Shown: positions 12,439 to 23,838 of the stretch, piece after piece
Position numbering within the stretch: the first letter of the stretch is position 1
Layout: every line of letters starts with the position of its first letter
Source: Populus alba
Lineage: Eukaryota > Streptophyta > Magnoliopsida > Malpighiales > Salicaceae
Assembly: GCF_005239225.2 (NCBI RefSeq)
Contig: NC_133302.1
Coordinates: forward strand, 6,820,001 to 6,884,000
Direction: 5' to 3'
Length of the DNA stretch: 64,000 nt
The notes under the pieces: generated by a model
The model's database searches: none
Told to the model about the DNA's origin: nothing
What the model saw: the letters and a program-made list of their open reading frames with translations, nothing else
Program-made: the position numbers and the translations under genes

Positions 12439-13198
12439 GTAATCCTCATAGGGCTTAAGTCTAATCAAATTCACTAATCAATAAAGAAAATTATCATAAG
12501 TTGGTGTTGTAACAATATTTTTTTATTTTTTTAAAATTATTTTTATATCAACATATCAATTAAAATAATATATAAATATATATATATATAAAATTTAACC
12601 GATACCCATTTAAAACGAAATGGCAAACTGGGATTAAGCAACACTGAATTAATCAAATAGTTTATTGGATAGTGATAATTTTGTTGGGCCACAGAATTAG
12701 GTCACTGAACAACTTTTTAGTAAATAATTAGTTACTATGCTCTTATCCACACAATCCTTCATCACCATCCAATCCCATCACTGGAAAACTTATCCTCTTT
12801 GATCTCAGTGCCCTTTTGTCATCTCCATATATATGCTTTTATCCCTTTTCCTTTGTATTTTGTCGTTTGTGTCTCTGTCTACTGGCTTAAGGGTGTTTAG
12901 TAATTCTACATACGGTTTTTTAAAAATTATTTTCTAGCCCAGCAGTGGTTCCACTAGCCTTAGCCTCATGTTTCTTCAATCTTCTGCTGCTGTGATTATT
13001 AAAGCCTATGCTACCTTGGAATTGAATTTCCAAGGTATGATGGCGTCAACCTCCATAAAATTCAATATTTAAAATAAAAATAAACTTCAATATTTCCAAG
13101 GTAGGGTTTAATTGAATAATTAATTAATTCACAAAGGATTTTATTTTATTTTTAGTGACAACTAATTTCATCAAACACCAATAACCTGATTTTTTTTT
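12439..13198. other. Intergenic, no gene seen
   Basis: AT-rich sequence with another copy of the dispersed AT-rich element near 12510-12590. At 13029-13078 it has a segment also found at 6609-6655, the outer edge of the block duplicated at 6.7 and 13.5 kb. Confidence 0.5.
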
Positions 13199-13321
13199 TT
13201 TGATTAACGTGGGTGTCCGGGCCAGCTTGCGCGCACCTCGACTAATCCCACGGGCCCTGAAGTTAACGACCATGTAAGTCTCCCGTGGCCATCATATAAG
13301 CAACCTAACTTAGGGTTTGAA
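13199..13321 (-). mobile_element. tRNA-derived SINE, 5'-truncated
   Basis: On the minus strand the element ends in a poly-T/A tract next to CACCCACGTTAA, and its other end stops inside the B-box-like GTTCAAACCCTA, so the tRNA-like head is missing. It is flanked by imperfect direct repeats beginning CAATAACC (13179 onward and 13322-13341), a typical SINE target duplication. Related copies are at 23629 (full length) and 44872. Sequences near 34971 and 44771 resemble the empty site. Confidence 0.75.
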
Positions 13322-13548
13322 CAATAACCAGATTTTTTGATCATAGGAGTTTGAGACATGGCACATGCTACAATAATGTTGGGACCACAGTCACACTCTA
13401 ACAATAATGTTTGGACCATTTAAGATTGTACCCTACTACTTCACTCGAACTTTATTTTGTATTTATAATAAGGAAAAAGCATGATTGGGTTGAAAACCTT
13501 TTTATGCTCGGTCGAAGGCTTTTGGGACTATGTTTTCATTACATATTG

Positions 13549-14964
13549 TGGTATAAAGTATATATTAAAAGTGTATTTTAGAGATAATTTTTGTAATTTT
13601 TTTTTAATTTTTAATATCAGCATATTAAAATTATTGAAACATACTAGAAAAATTATCAAATTAATATTTTCTAGAGACAAATAAAAAACTACATTTAAAA
13701 GCTTAAGCGCATTTTCAAAACCGGAAAACATCAAAAGATACACTTAAAGTAGTAGTAATGTTCGTTTTTCTTGGAAACAGCCTCCACACACTTTAGTATT
13801 TTAATCATAACTTTCCACTTACACATCGGATTGCTGTGATTCTTGACGCGTTGGAAAGGTATCTTGAAGGGCTAGATATTAGCCTCTAATGAGGATTTCA
13901 AAAAAGGAACTCCTAAAGCATGTACGTGGCTGCCAAAAAAAAGTCCTAAAATCTAGGCAATTTGTTTGTGACAACGGGGATAATGGAGACGTGATGAAAA
14001 AGGAGGTTGAAGATGCCTAATTTGAAAAGAGGGGCATTTGGCATAAAGAAGACGCGTGGGAGTTGCACCAGAGAAGAAAAGGGGGAAGAAAGAAAAAGGG
14101 ATTTATGTAGTTTGTGGATTCAGTCATGTTTTCTCTATTAAATGGATTAATTCTTTATTATATTTGGATCATTTATTTATCTGTATTGATTTAATTGTTT
14201 TACTATAATATTGATTTAATAAAACCAGCACCAACAAATCCTATAATTTGCATTTAAAATTAAATTTTATTGTCTGTTAAATCATTGACTGATGTTCCGA
14301 GCTTTAAAGTGCATGCCATGTACAATTATATTAACTTAATACATTTAAAAGTCATAAATATTCCATCTTAATTAAGCAAACTTGATAAATCTAACTTGAT
14401 AGATATAACTTAAGATATGAAGCAAAGAGTTAGCAGGGAGTGCAGATAGATGACATATCATAAAAAAAAAATCTTAATTTTCTTAATTTTTTTTAAAAAT
14501 AAATTAGGAAGGATTGAGTTTTTGTAAAACAGTTGCGTTGGGTAATTTGAGTATAAACAGAGAGAGATTTTCAAGTCAAGTACTTAAATGGCATTCAAGA
14601 ACTGATTTGTGAATGCATCGATCCAAGAAGTTTATGTGATGTTTTGTCATTAGAGAATGCAACTGAACTAGAGCGCATCAGCATTCAGGAATGCTATAAC
14701 ATGGAGAGCTTGGTTTCATCTTCTTGGTTCTGCTCTGCTCCACCACGATTGCCACCATATAATGGTATGTTTTCTGGTCTTAAAGAGTTTTATTGTTATG
14801 GATGTAAGAGTATGAAGAAGCTGTTCCCACTTGTGTTGCTGTCAAACCTCGTAAACCTGGAAATGATTGATGCTAGTGATTGTGAGATAATGGAGGAGAT
14901 AACAGGAATAACAGATGAAGAAAGCAGTACCTCCAATTCCATCACGGAATTAATACTCCCAAAA
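13549..14964 (+). repeat. 1.4-kb duplicated block, partner of 6691-8057
   Basis: Near-identical by eye to 6691-8057, covering non-coding sequence, the dispersed repeat core (about 13977) and the LRR remnant. The earlier copy lacks about 36 bases present here near 13785-13820, at a CAC microhomology. The block ends abruptly at 14964, where sequence matching 5161-5210 begins. Confidence 0.75.
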
Positions 14965-14966
14965 AA
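14528..14966 (+). pseudogene. NLR LRR remnant, 3' truncated
   Basis: It starts at the same mid-LRR point and carries the same 2-bp deletion as the 7.6-kb remnant. It then reads the LRR segment ENATELERISIQECYNMESL through TELILPK and breaks off at about 14962, where AAAAATAAGAGTCGG of an unrelated repeat is joined. The open stretch has no ATG and lacks the C-terminal LRRs. Confidence 0.8.
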
Positions 14967-15159
14967 ATAAGAGTCGGCAGGCCGAATGTATTGGGGCAGC
15001 CACCTCTCTGTTTAAAGTTAAAAAAAGAAAAGAAAAGAAGATGTATAAGCACTTATATTATTTATTAATTATACATGATATATTTTCACAGCAAAGAATA
15101 TTGTAAAGTTAAATACGTACACGTAGAACTTCACGAGATGGGGTATGCTTCTTTCTCAT

Positions 15160-15561
15160 TTTCATGTGTTTACATTTTCTTGGCAGCTTCTTCGAAGTGT
15201 GAACATGGGGGCGGGTCCACACGTTAACTTTCTATATCTTATAATGTAATATGTTTGGGTTGCTTCCTGGCAACTTCCTTCCTATCAAACAATACGTTAA
15301 TTAATTATTATTATTGAGGCGACCTTACTAATAAATAGTATTATTGAGGCGACCTTGCTGCTTAACATTCTCTTCCACATCTCATCTCATTATAGAATTC
15401 CCTATTTTCCTTTCCACATCTCATGATCAGTGCGAACTAGATTTATGTATGCTGCAACTTTATTATTTTTCTAAACCATATATTCTTCTGTGATCTGTGA
15501 TTTCTCTTCCTTTTCTTTTGGCTGAATACTGCTCAAGCAAACCAGCACTTGAATCCTGTTG
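15160..15561 (+). promoter_or_regulatory. Promoter and 5' UTR exon of the 18-23 kb BED-NLR
   Basis: Homologous by eye to the upstream regions of the BED-NLRs at 39.6-40.1 and 46.4-46.86 kb. It has the promoter segment ending CCACACGTTAAC, the CATCTCATCTCATTATA stretch, then a 5' UTR segment ending CAGCACTTGAATCC before a GTAAATT donor at 15562. In the two other genes the same donor opens a 340-bp 5'-UTR intron. Here the matching acceptor is the TCAG directly before the ATG at 16246. Transcription from this point is an inference from homology. Confidence 0.55.
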
Positions 15562-16245
15562 GTAAATTATTATGTAAGTATGGTTTGAATCTTTAAAGGA
15601 ATCCATGATAAATAAATTGATCTTTTTCTCGGATTTTATAATCCATGCCTTGTGGAGAGAGTTCATACTAAATCAATACTGAATTCATTGTTTTCGTCTT
15701 TTCAAGATTCTTTGCCGTTTTTAACTCCTTATTTTAGATTCACCCTTTTCTTTTCCAATTAATGGGACTGCCATTCATTTTTATTCAGTATTTTTCAACT
15801 TTTTTTTTTCTTACAATGATTCAATGAATTAACTTGATCGCTAATTACCTTTCAATAAACAAAATAAGAATAATTAAAAAAGAATAAATAGGAGTTGAAA
15901 GAGGTTTGTTTAACAGTAAACAATGAATCTTGCATTTGTTTTGCTCCCCAAATTATGAATAAAGAGGAGTTGAAAGAGGTTTTTGTTCACCCCGTCAAAA
16001 CAATCAGCTCTTCTACCTTCAACAGTTATTCTGCATCTTTCTATCTATCATAAAAAGAATTTGAGTATGATAATTTATCTTAAAAGACAAAGGATTAAAT
16101 CATTAACAACAACATTTATATTTCATATTTTTCATCCGAATTTCTTTAACCAACAAGTAAGTCATATATATGTTCTTTTCTGATCTGTGCTTTCTGTTCT
16201 TTTTAGACCTCAGTTTTTTTGTCTTTTCTGATCTTTTCTGGTCAG

Positions 16246-16566
16246 ATGGAAGGGTTCCAACCATCTTTTATGGAGGAGGTTGACAACTTTGAATCACTAC
16301 TGTCTGAGCTTGAGTTTCTCTCGTAGGTCATTTTTAAGCATATTTTATCAGAAGATGATTGCTTGCAATTTAGTTATTCTTCGGTTTATCCTATTATTGC
16401 CAAAAAACAATATAATGTCGTCACTGTCCATGGAAGCAGGCCGCCACCGGAGGTTCCAGTCAACCAAAGCTCCATATCATGCAATGATCAAGGTGGACAG
16501 AACAATGTGATCAACAATAGTATTCAACAAACAACTCCGTTTCCAACTTCCTTTCCAGAAACAATG
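16246..16566 (+). CDS. Two N-terminal exons (16246-16322, 16440-16566), upstream copy of the exon 1-2 module
   Basis: The first exon begins at an ATG directly after a TCAG acceptor and encodes MEGFQPSFMEEVDNFESLLS onward for 77 nt, to a GTAGGT donor at 16323. Without splicing the frame hits TAG at once, so the intron is needed. The second exon starts after GAAGCAG at 16440 and encodes SPPPEVPVNQ through FPETM, ending at a consensus GTGAGT donor at 16567 in phase 0. Exon phases match those of the downstream copy at 18409-18675. The next acceptor is kept at about 16791, but the exon behind it is lost. The module could be alternative first exons for the same gene, or a broken duplicate. Confidence 0.55.
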
Positions 16567-17143
16567 GTGAGTGCTCCAATTTGCTAAAATGTGCATTGAA
16601 TTAGCAAGTGTTTGTATTATGCAAAAAGTTTTATGTTTAGTGTATCGATCTCGAGCATCTTCAAATTGTTTACTGTTAAACAAACAGACAACAATTGGGA
16701 GATTTAGACATTTTTTATGATATTTTTTTATCATTAAGTTTTATATAAAATTGGGCTCAAACTCCATCAAGGCATCATAATTCCTTTATTCATCAACCTC
16801 AGCCGGGATTTACAATTTATTAATTTTAGGCTGGTTATAATTCAGCTTTAATTTATTAATTTTTATTCTATTTTTTTATAAGATTAACATGATTTATAAT
16901 TTTGTTAAAATAACTCAAATTACACTAGTTTTTAGGTTTGGTGGGATATTTTTTTGTTTATTAATTAAAAAAAAACTAAAAGTTGTAAGAGAATAACTAT
17001 TCAACCACACTCATTTCATTATGGATTACAATAGTAATCGATAATGTTTTGCCTTTTCTATTTTTTTTTTCTTTTCTTTCCTTTTTATTATTATTTTTTA
17101 AAAAACTTTTTTTTGTCTATTTCATATCTGGGCCAAATTAGCA

Positions 17144-17195
<52 letters not shown>

Positions 17196-18408
17196 TGATA
17201 TTTAATTTTACAGTTATCTATTTTTGTTATGATATTATTAAATAAAAATAATTTTAAAAAACATTATAATTCTAGTTAAGTCCATAATCTGGTTCATGGG
17301 TTTGATGTGCTAGCCCAAATTACCTGATTCACAAGTTTGAACAGGTTTACCCATTGATCGAATATGTTTTTTTTTTCTGTTTTTTTTTTTATTTATTTAA
17401 TTTTTCAATTTTGTCTTTCAATATTAGATTGATTTGGAAATAGACTAAATGATTTATTTATGTTTGCTTTCTATAGGGTTATCAAAATCTTAAAATAAAT
17501 ATTTATTTTAGGATGATAACATCTATTTTTATCATATAATTAAATAAAAAAAGTTTATAAAAAATGACCAAACCCAATAGAATCCATGACCCACGTCGCG
17601 AGGGACTGAGATCGATCAAATCTGTCATTGTTTCAATATTTGTTTTTTAAAAAAGTTGTCTAGAAGTTTTTTTTTTTAAAGCTAAGCCATGTTTTTACTA
17701 GTTTTCTAAGTTGTATTTGGATATTGATCGATTTAAACTGAGTTAATTCCCATATAATTTAATTAAAAATTTAAATTAAATAAAAAGTTAGGTTAGAAGA
17801 TTTTAATATTAACTCTCCTGACGAGTTTTAATAATATCGCCAACAAACTTTCTTCACTCTTAACATTTTATTTTTTATATTTAAAAAAAATTAATTCAAA
17901 CATGGAAAAACACTGGCCAAAAAAACTAGGACATATTATTGAGTGTAGGTTTTTGTTTATTAAAAGTAAGGATGGAGTCTTTGACTGCATGTAATGGCAT
18001 CGACTGAAAACCTTTAATCACATGCTATTAATCACATATTTAATCTGTTATTGTTAGAGCACATGCTTTTCAAACACTTTGAATTTTTTTCTTTTTAAAT
18101 TATCATTTTTTTTATTAAAAATAAGTTTTAAAAAATAAAAATCATTATTTTAAATAAAAAATATTTTAAAAAAGATAAGTATATTATTGTTTCTCATATT
18201 CATGTGTTTACATTTTCTAGGCATCTTCTTCTAAGCTTCATAATTGGGTAGGTAAAGTAGTGTTTTTAACTCCTTATTTTAGATTCACCCTTTTCTTTTC
18301 CAATTAATGGGACTGCCATATATATATATACTTTTTTTTTTCTTTGCTATGTGCTTTCTGTTCTTTTTTCACCTCAGCATGTACTAATCATCTTGTACTT
18401 TTGGTCAG
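16567..18408. other. Intron-like/intergenic AT-rich sequence, no gene seen
   Basis: It contains an (AT)n microsatellite at 17146-17191, promoter-like debris at 18197-18250, and at 18258-18320 a repeat of 15715-15785. The last repeat shows that the 18.4-kb exons were duplicated along with sequence preceding the 16.2-kb exons. Confidence 0.55.
17146..17191. repeat. (AT)n microsatellite
   Basis: About 23 uninterrupted AT units. Expected to be length-polymorphic. Confidence 0.95.
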
Positions 18409-19593
18409 ATGGAAGGGTTCCCACCATCTTCTATGGATGATGATATTTTCGATCTTCAATCACCACTTCTCTCGTACGTCATTCTTAAGTATATTTTATC
18501 AGAAGATGATTGCTTGCAATTTAGTTACTTCAGTTTATCATTATTCCATGGAAGCAGGCCGGCACCGGAGGTTCCAGTCAACCAAGGCTCCATATCATGC
18601 AATGGACAGAACAATGTGATCAACGATAGTATTCAACAAACAACTCAGTTTCCAACTTCATTTCCTGAAACCATGGTGAGTACTCATGCTTACTCCAATT
18701 TGCTACAATGTCCATTGAATTAGGCATCATAATTCCTTTATTCATCAACCTCAGACGGGACATGGTTATTTGACACGGAACGCAACCACATCACAACATG
18801 GTGAATTCAATCAATCTGGACCTTCTTCTCCTTCTCCCTGGTATCCAATTTTTCATGTTTAGTATATTCTGAAAAAAAAAATAAAAAAATTTCAACCATT
18901 ATTTAACTTCTTCTTCTTCCTCTTGTTGTTGTACTTATCAGTGAATTCATTATGTTTGAATATAGGTATCAGCCTAATCATAATTTATTTGATCCTCAAT
19001 GTGCCAATCCTTTGAGGTAAGCTAAAATGATATCAAATACTTAGTGGATTAATAGCAAAGAATTATGCATATGTATAAAGAAACATCATAGCTTGAACAT
19101 GAACCGAACTAGATAATCATAAGTTTGTAATGCTTCATAATGCTTGCGAATGATTTTGGATTCAGGATTCAATTTCTTTCTAATCAAGGACAAGACGATC
19201 AAGCCGCTGTAATTCCTGACATAGACAATATGCAAAAAGAGAACTTCGTGCCTCAAAACTCTGGCAACTCTACAAGGTACTGATTGACTTCTAGCTGTTG
19301 TGTTTTAACACGGTATTAACACCTTTTTGATAATTAGATACACCATTGATATTTACTGCTTAAGAGAGGCTACCAAATATTGAAAGGTTTCATAATATGA
19401 TCACTTCATTTTTATAATTAGATACACCATTGATTTTTGGTTTTATAATATGATCACTTCATTTTTATACAGGTCACAGATGGATAACGTCCAAGTCCGA
19501 GGATTGCAAAATCAAACTGCTAGGACAAATGCCTCAAATCCTGGCCTTGACACTTCCTTGCAAAGTCAAATTAGGGGTTTAAATACTCAACAC
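18409..19593 (+). CDS. Six N-terminal exons of a BED-NLR (unrecognised polar leader)
   Basis: Proposed exons are 18409-18473, 18558-18675, 18755-18840, 18966-19016, 19166-19276 and 19473-19593. Each has AG before it and GT after it, and lengths of 65, 118, 86, 51, 111 and 121 nt join without a stop into 184 codons that run in frame into the BED exon at 19758. The start ATG follows a TCAG acceptor, implying a 5'-UTR intron. The translation begins MEGFPPSSMDDDIFDLQSPL and is rich in Gln, Asn, Ser, Pro and acidic residues. I see no known domain, signal peptide or membrane segment. The two other BED-NLRs start at the BED exon and lack this part. Splicing is predicted from sequence alone. Confidence 0.65.
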
Positions 19594-19757
19594 GTAAGAA
19601 TTCTAACTAAATTATCGTCGTTTTTTTCCCTTATGATTGTGGTATAAACTAACTATCATTTTTAATAGCAAAATAAGGGTAACAGCACTGAAGTAGTTTC
19701 TCATCCATCCAGATATGATTTTTATTCTTTATTGACCCCCCCTTTTTTTTTCTATAG

Positions 19758-22700
19758 GTTGAAATGGTTGGATCAAATGATCCATTTTGGAATTATGTTG
19801 AAAAGAGGGGTGAAATGGTTGGATCATTAATCAAAACAATACTGAAGTGTAAGTTTTGTCCACATACGTATGCCATTACAACTTCCATTTCAAGGATCAA
19901 ATGGCATTTATCAGGAGAGAGAGGGCATGGTGTTGACATTTGTCGTGGGGTGACTCCAGAAGTTAAAAAAGAAGCCTTTCTAGCTATGTGTGGTGGCAAC
20001 AAAAGACATAAAAGCACAGCAAGTTCAGTCAATGTTAATGACTGTGGAATTTCAACTTGTCCACAAGAACAAAACATTGAGATTGAAAATATGGGAGGAG
20101 GAATTGTAAGGGTACAAAGAGAAGTTCAGGTTGTAGAACCTGGAGTAGGGGAAGAGAGGATTACTTCACATGCAATAGCAGGAAACGACGTAGTAAGCAT
20201 GACCAGAATGAGAGCACAAGAAGATGGAGTTTCTGAAGGGGCACTGGAGAGCAGACCGAGGACAGAACCAGTGGATCGATCCTTGGAACAAAGCAATGCA
20301 GTACTTGGCAATTTGGCAGGGGCTGCTGGAAGGATACAAGTGGGAGTTCAGGGGGTGCTGGAACAAGGTGCCGGGGAAGAGAGAATGAATCGGGTTAGTG
20401 TGAGGACAGAACCAGTGGAGGAGGATGTGGAGAATAGTCGAAGATCAGTGCAGGTTGGTGCTGGAGCTAGATCATCTGAAAGTCTGAAATACAACACAAG
20501 TGAGACTAGAGGAGTTCCATTACCTACTAGCTCTACAAAGCCAGTGGGTCAAGCATATGAAGAGAATACGAAGATGATATGGTATTTGTTAATGCATGGG
20601 GAAGTCTCAACCATTGGCATTTATGGGATGGGGGGAGTTGGTAAATCCACAATACTGCAACATATCCATAATGAGCTTCTACAAAGACCAGATATTTGTG
20701 ATAATGTTTGGTGGGTGACTGTGTCTCAAGATTTCAGCATTAATAGATTGCAGAATCTTATTGCTGAACATCTTCATCTAGATCTTTCAAGAACAAATGA
20801 TGAACTGCACAGAGCTGCCAAATTGTCAGAAGAACTAAGAAAGAAACAAAAATGGATTCTCATTTTAGATGATTTGTGGAACAATTTTGAGCTACACAAA
20901 GTGGGAATTCCTGAAAAGTTGGAAGGATGCAAGCTGATTATGACAACTCGATCAGAAACGGTTTGTCATCAGATGACTTGCCAGCGCAAAATCAAAGTGA
21001 AGCCACTTTCTAATGGAGAAGCTTGGACTTTGTTCATGGAGAAGCTTCAACGTGATGTAGCACTTTCACCAGAAGTGGAAGGAATTGCGAAAGCTGTTGC
21101 AAGGGAATGTGCTGGTTTGCCATTGGGAATTATTACAGTGGCAGGAAGCTTGAGGGGAGTGAATGACCTACATGAGTGGAGAAATACAGTGAACAAATTG
21201 AGAGAATCAGAATTTAGGGACAATGAAGTATTCAAGTTATTGAGGTTTAGTTATGATCGGTTAGGTGATTTTAGCACTACAACAATGTCTCTTGTACTGT
21301 GCATTATTTCCTGAAGATCATGAGATTGAAAGGGAGGAGTTGATAGGTTATTTGATCGATGAGGGAATAATTAAAGGAAAGAGGAGCAGGGGAGATGCAT
21401 TTGATGAGGGCCACACGATGCTTAATCGACTTGAAAATGTCTGCCTATTGGAAAGTGCTAAAATGAAGTATGATGATATTAGATGTGTCAAGATGCATGA
21501 CTTGATTAGGGACATGGCCATCCGAATACTGCTAGAGAACTCTCAAGGCATGGTCAAAGCAGGTGCACAATTAAAAGAGTTGCCAGATGCAGAGGAGTGG
21601 ACGGAGAATCTGACGAGAGTTTCACTAATGGCAAACAAGATCGAAGAAATTCCTTCCAGCCATTCACCTAGGTGTCCCTATCTATCAACTCTATTGCTAT
21701 GTCAAAATGATTGGTTGGGATTTATTGCGGATTCATTTTTCAAGCAATTGCATGGGCTCAAGGTCCTCGATCTGTCTTGGACAGGTATTGAAAACTTGCC
21801 AGACTCTGTCTCTGATTTGGTGAGTCTCACTGTGTTATTGCTCAATGATTGTCGGAAGTTAAGATATGTTCCATCATTAAAGAAGCTCACGGCACTGAAG
21901 AGGTTGAATCTCTCTCATACTACTCTTGAAAAGATGCCGCAAGGAATGGAATGCCTAACCAGCCTGAGGTATCTTAGAATGAATGGATGTGGTGGAAAGG
22001 AGTTTCCTAGTGGGATATTACCAAAACTCTCTCACCTGCAAATCTTTGTACTAGAAGAGCTTGTGTGGCCCAATTATGCTCCAATAACAGTTAGGGGAAA
22101 GGAAGTAGGATCCTTGAGAAATTTAGAAACTTTGGAATGCCATTTCGAAGGTTTTTCCGACTTCGTGGAGTATCTCAGATCTCGGGATGGGATCCTATCA
22201 TTAAGCACATGCAAGATTTTAGTAGGAGAGGTGGGTATATATTTTCAGCAATACATTAAAGAATTTCCAAGTAAAACAGTTGGGTTGGGTTGTTTGAGTA
22301 TCAACAGAGATAGAGATTTTCAGGTCAAGTTCTTAAATGGCATTCAAGGACTGATTTGTACATGCATCGATCCAAGAAGTTTATGTGATGTTTTGTCATT
22401 AGAGAATGCAACTGAACTGGAGCGCATCACCATTCGAGAATGCTATAACATGGAGAGCTTGGTTTCATCTTTTTGGTTCTGCTCTGCTCCACCACCATTG
22501 CCATCATGTAACGGTACGTTTTCTGGTCTTAAAGAGTTTTCTTGTTATAGATGTAACAATATGAAGAATCTGTTCCCACTTGTGTTGCTGCCAAACCTCG
22601 TAAACCTGAAAGGGATTAAAGTGACGTTTTGTAAGAAAATGGAGAAACTGATTTGTAATTCTCTTGAAGAAAGCAGCACCTCCAATTCCATCACGGAAGT

Positions 22701-22998
22701 CATTCTCCCAAAGTTAATAACTCTGGAATTGGTTGGCTTACCAGAACTGAAAAGCATTTGCAGTGCAAAACTGATTTGTAATTCTCTTGAAGATATTACT
22801 TTAATGGGTTGTGAGAAGTTGAAGAGGATGCCAATTTGTCTTCCGTTGCTTGAAAATGGGCAGCCATCTCCTCCCCCTTCTCTTGAAGAAATCAAAGTAT
22901 ATCCAAGATACTGGTGGGAGACAGTAGTGGAGTGGGAGCATCCTAATGCAAAGGATGTCCTTCGTCCCTTTGTAGAGTTTGAAGATTTAAAATGGTAA
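19758..22998 (+). pseudogene. BED-NBS-LRR resistance gene, main exon, 1-nt frameshift in NB-ARC
   Basis: The exon opens after TCTATAG with a BED finger (CKFC, then WHLSGERGHG giving the Cys2-His2 ligands) on a DPFW core. A long linker holds two RTEPV motifs. NB-ARC follows with P-loop GMGGVGKSTIL, kinase-2 KWILILDDLW, RNBS-B KLIMTTRSE and GLPLGII. At 21269-21272 there are four Ts where paralogues have three; the frame ends at 21314 and NB-ARC continues in another frame from CLLYCALFPED through MHD (VKMHDLIRDMA) and the full LRR domain to the stop at 22996. The Trp ending kinase-2 is typical of non-TIR NLRs. The product would be an intracellular immune receptor. If the extra T is real, only a BED-partial-NB protein is made; a sequencing error in the T run is possible. 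Confidence 0.8.
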
Positions 22999-23343
22999 TT
23001 GATTGTAAGCTTAAATTTGCTCATATTCAATAATATTCAATTCTTTCAATCATTTTCGATATGATTGATGAAAATAGTCCTTTAAATCAACAAGGATATT
23101 CTTATTAGTTAATATTGAAATAATCCTTCATCCCTTTGTACCTTTTTTTTAACTGGATAGATAAATAATTATAATTTGAAGTTTGATTAATATTATATTT
23201 TCATCCTTATCAAGTTTCTCCAAGATGAAAATCCAAAAAATAAAAAAATAATATATTGATTTATCATTAAAGTAACCTAATAAAATAATAAATCTATTCA
23301 CTATTATAAATCTACACACATTTTTAAAGTGTCTAAGAAAGAG

Positions 23344-23391
23344 TATGAATATGGCAGTTTTGGTTTCTAAACTGAAACTGCCGTATTCATA
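23344..23391. repeat. Hairpin, 17-bp arms, 3' flank of NLR (copy 1)
   Basis: Arms TATGAATATGGCAGTTT (23344-23360) and AAACTGCCGTATTCATA (23375-23391) pair with one G-U wobble. It lies about 346 bases past the NLR stop. Similar hairpins sit at 26500 and 50735. Confidence 0.75.
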
Positions 23392-23628
23392 AACATATTT
23401 TTTTAAATAAGTGAAACTTCTAAGACCAAATTTAATATTAAAACTAGAAAGTAGCATAACCTGAAAATACTATATTGATTTTTTTCTTTTTTTTCCTCAA
23501 TGGAACTGTAAAACCTCTGGGCCAAAAAATATTATTGTTTCTCATATTCATGTGTTCACATTTTTCTAGGCATCTTCTTCTAAGCTTCATAACTGGGGTG
23601 GTCCACGCGTTAACTTCTTATATATATA

Positions 23629-23819
23629 TATATATATTTTATTAACGTGGGTGTCCGGGCCAGCTTGCGTGCACCTCGACTAATCCACGGGCCCTGAAGT
23701 TAACGACCATGTAAGTCTTCAGTGGCCATCATATGACCAACCTAGGGTTTGAACCTGAGACCACAGAGGGAGCAAACCTCTTGGTCCCAAGCTTTGACCA
23801 CTGGGCCACCACCTAGATG
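23629..23819 (-). mobile_element. tRNA-derived SINE, full length
   Basis: On the minus strand it begins near GGTGGTGGCCCAGTGGTC, resembling a Pol III A box, followed by GGTTCAAACCC... with AGGTTC-type B box. It ends in CGCACGCAAGCTGGCCC...CACCCACGTTAATAAAA with an AT tail. The flanks carry a direct repeat GTTAACTTCTTATATATAT (from 23609 and from 23820), the target-site duplication. It interrupts a copy of the promoter-like debris (GTCCACGCGTTAAC). Confidence 0.85.
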
Positions 23820-23838
23820 GTTAACTTCTTATATATAT

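Larger units (their letters stand above)
11105..12495 (+). repeat. Duplicated intergenic/NLR-remnant block (mosaic of 2.47-2.71 and 4.42-5.46 kb)
   Basis: Bases 11105-11345 match 2475-2710 and then switch to matching 4420-5460, so the block is a hybrid of two upstream segments. It contains the NLR remnant at 11680-11855, promoter-like debris at 11896-11965 and a 138-bp insertion at 12296. No intact gene is present. Confidence 0.6.

Noticed and set aside
13204..13419. 71-codon minus-strand ORF
   Set aside because: Covers the SINE; the apparent protein is SINE sequence.
22545..23030. 161-codon minus-strand ORF opposite the LRR region, with similar antisense ORFs at 50023-50373, 48364-48705 and 42427-42711
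   Set aside because: Shadow frames of conserved LRR/NB-ARC coding sequence; they recur in every paralogue only because the sense strand is conserved.
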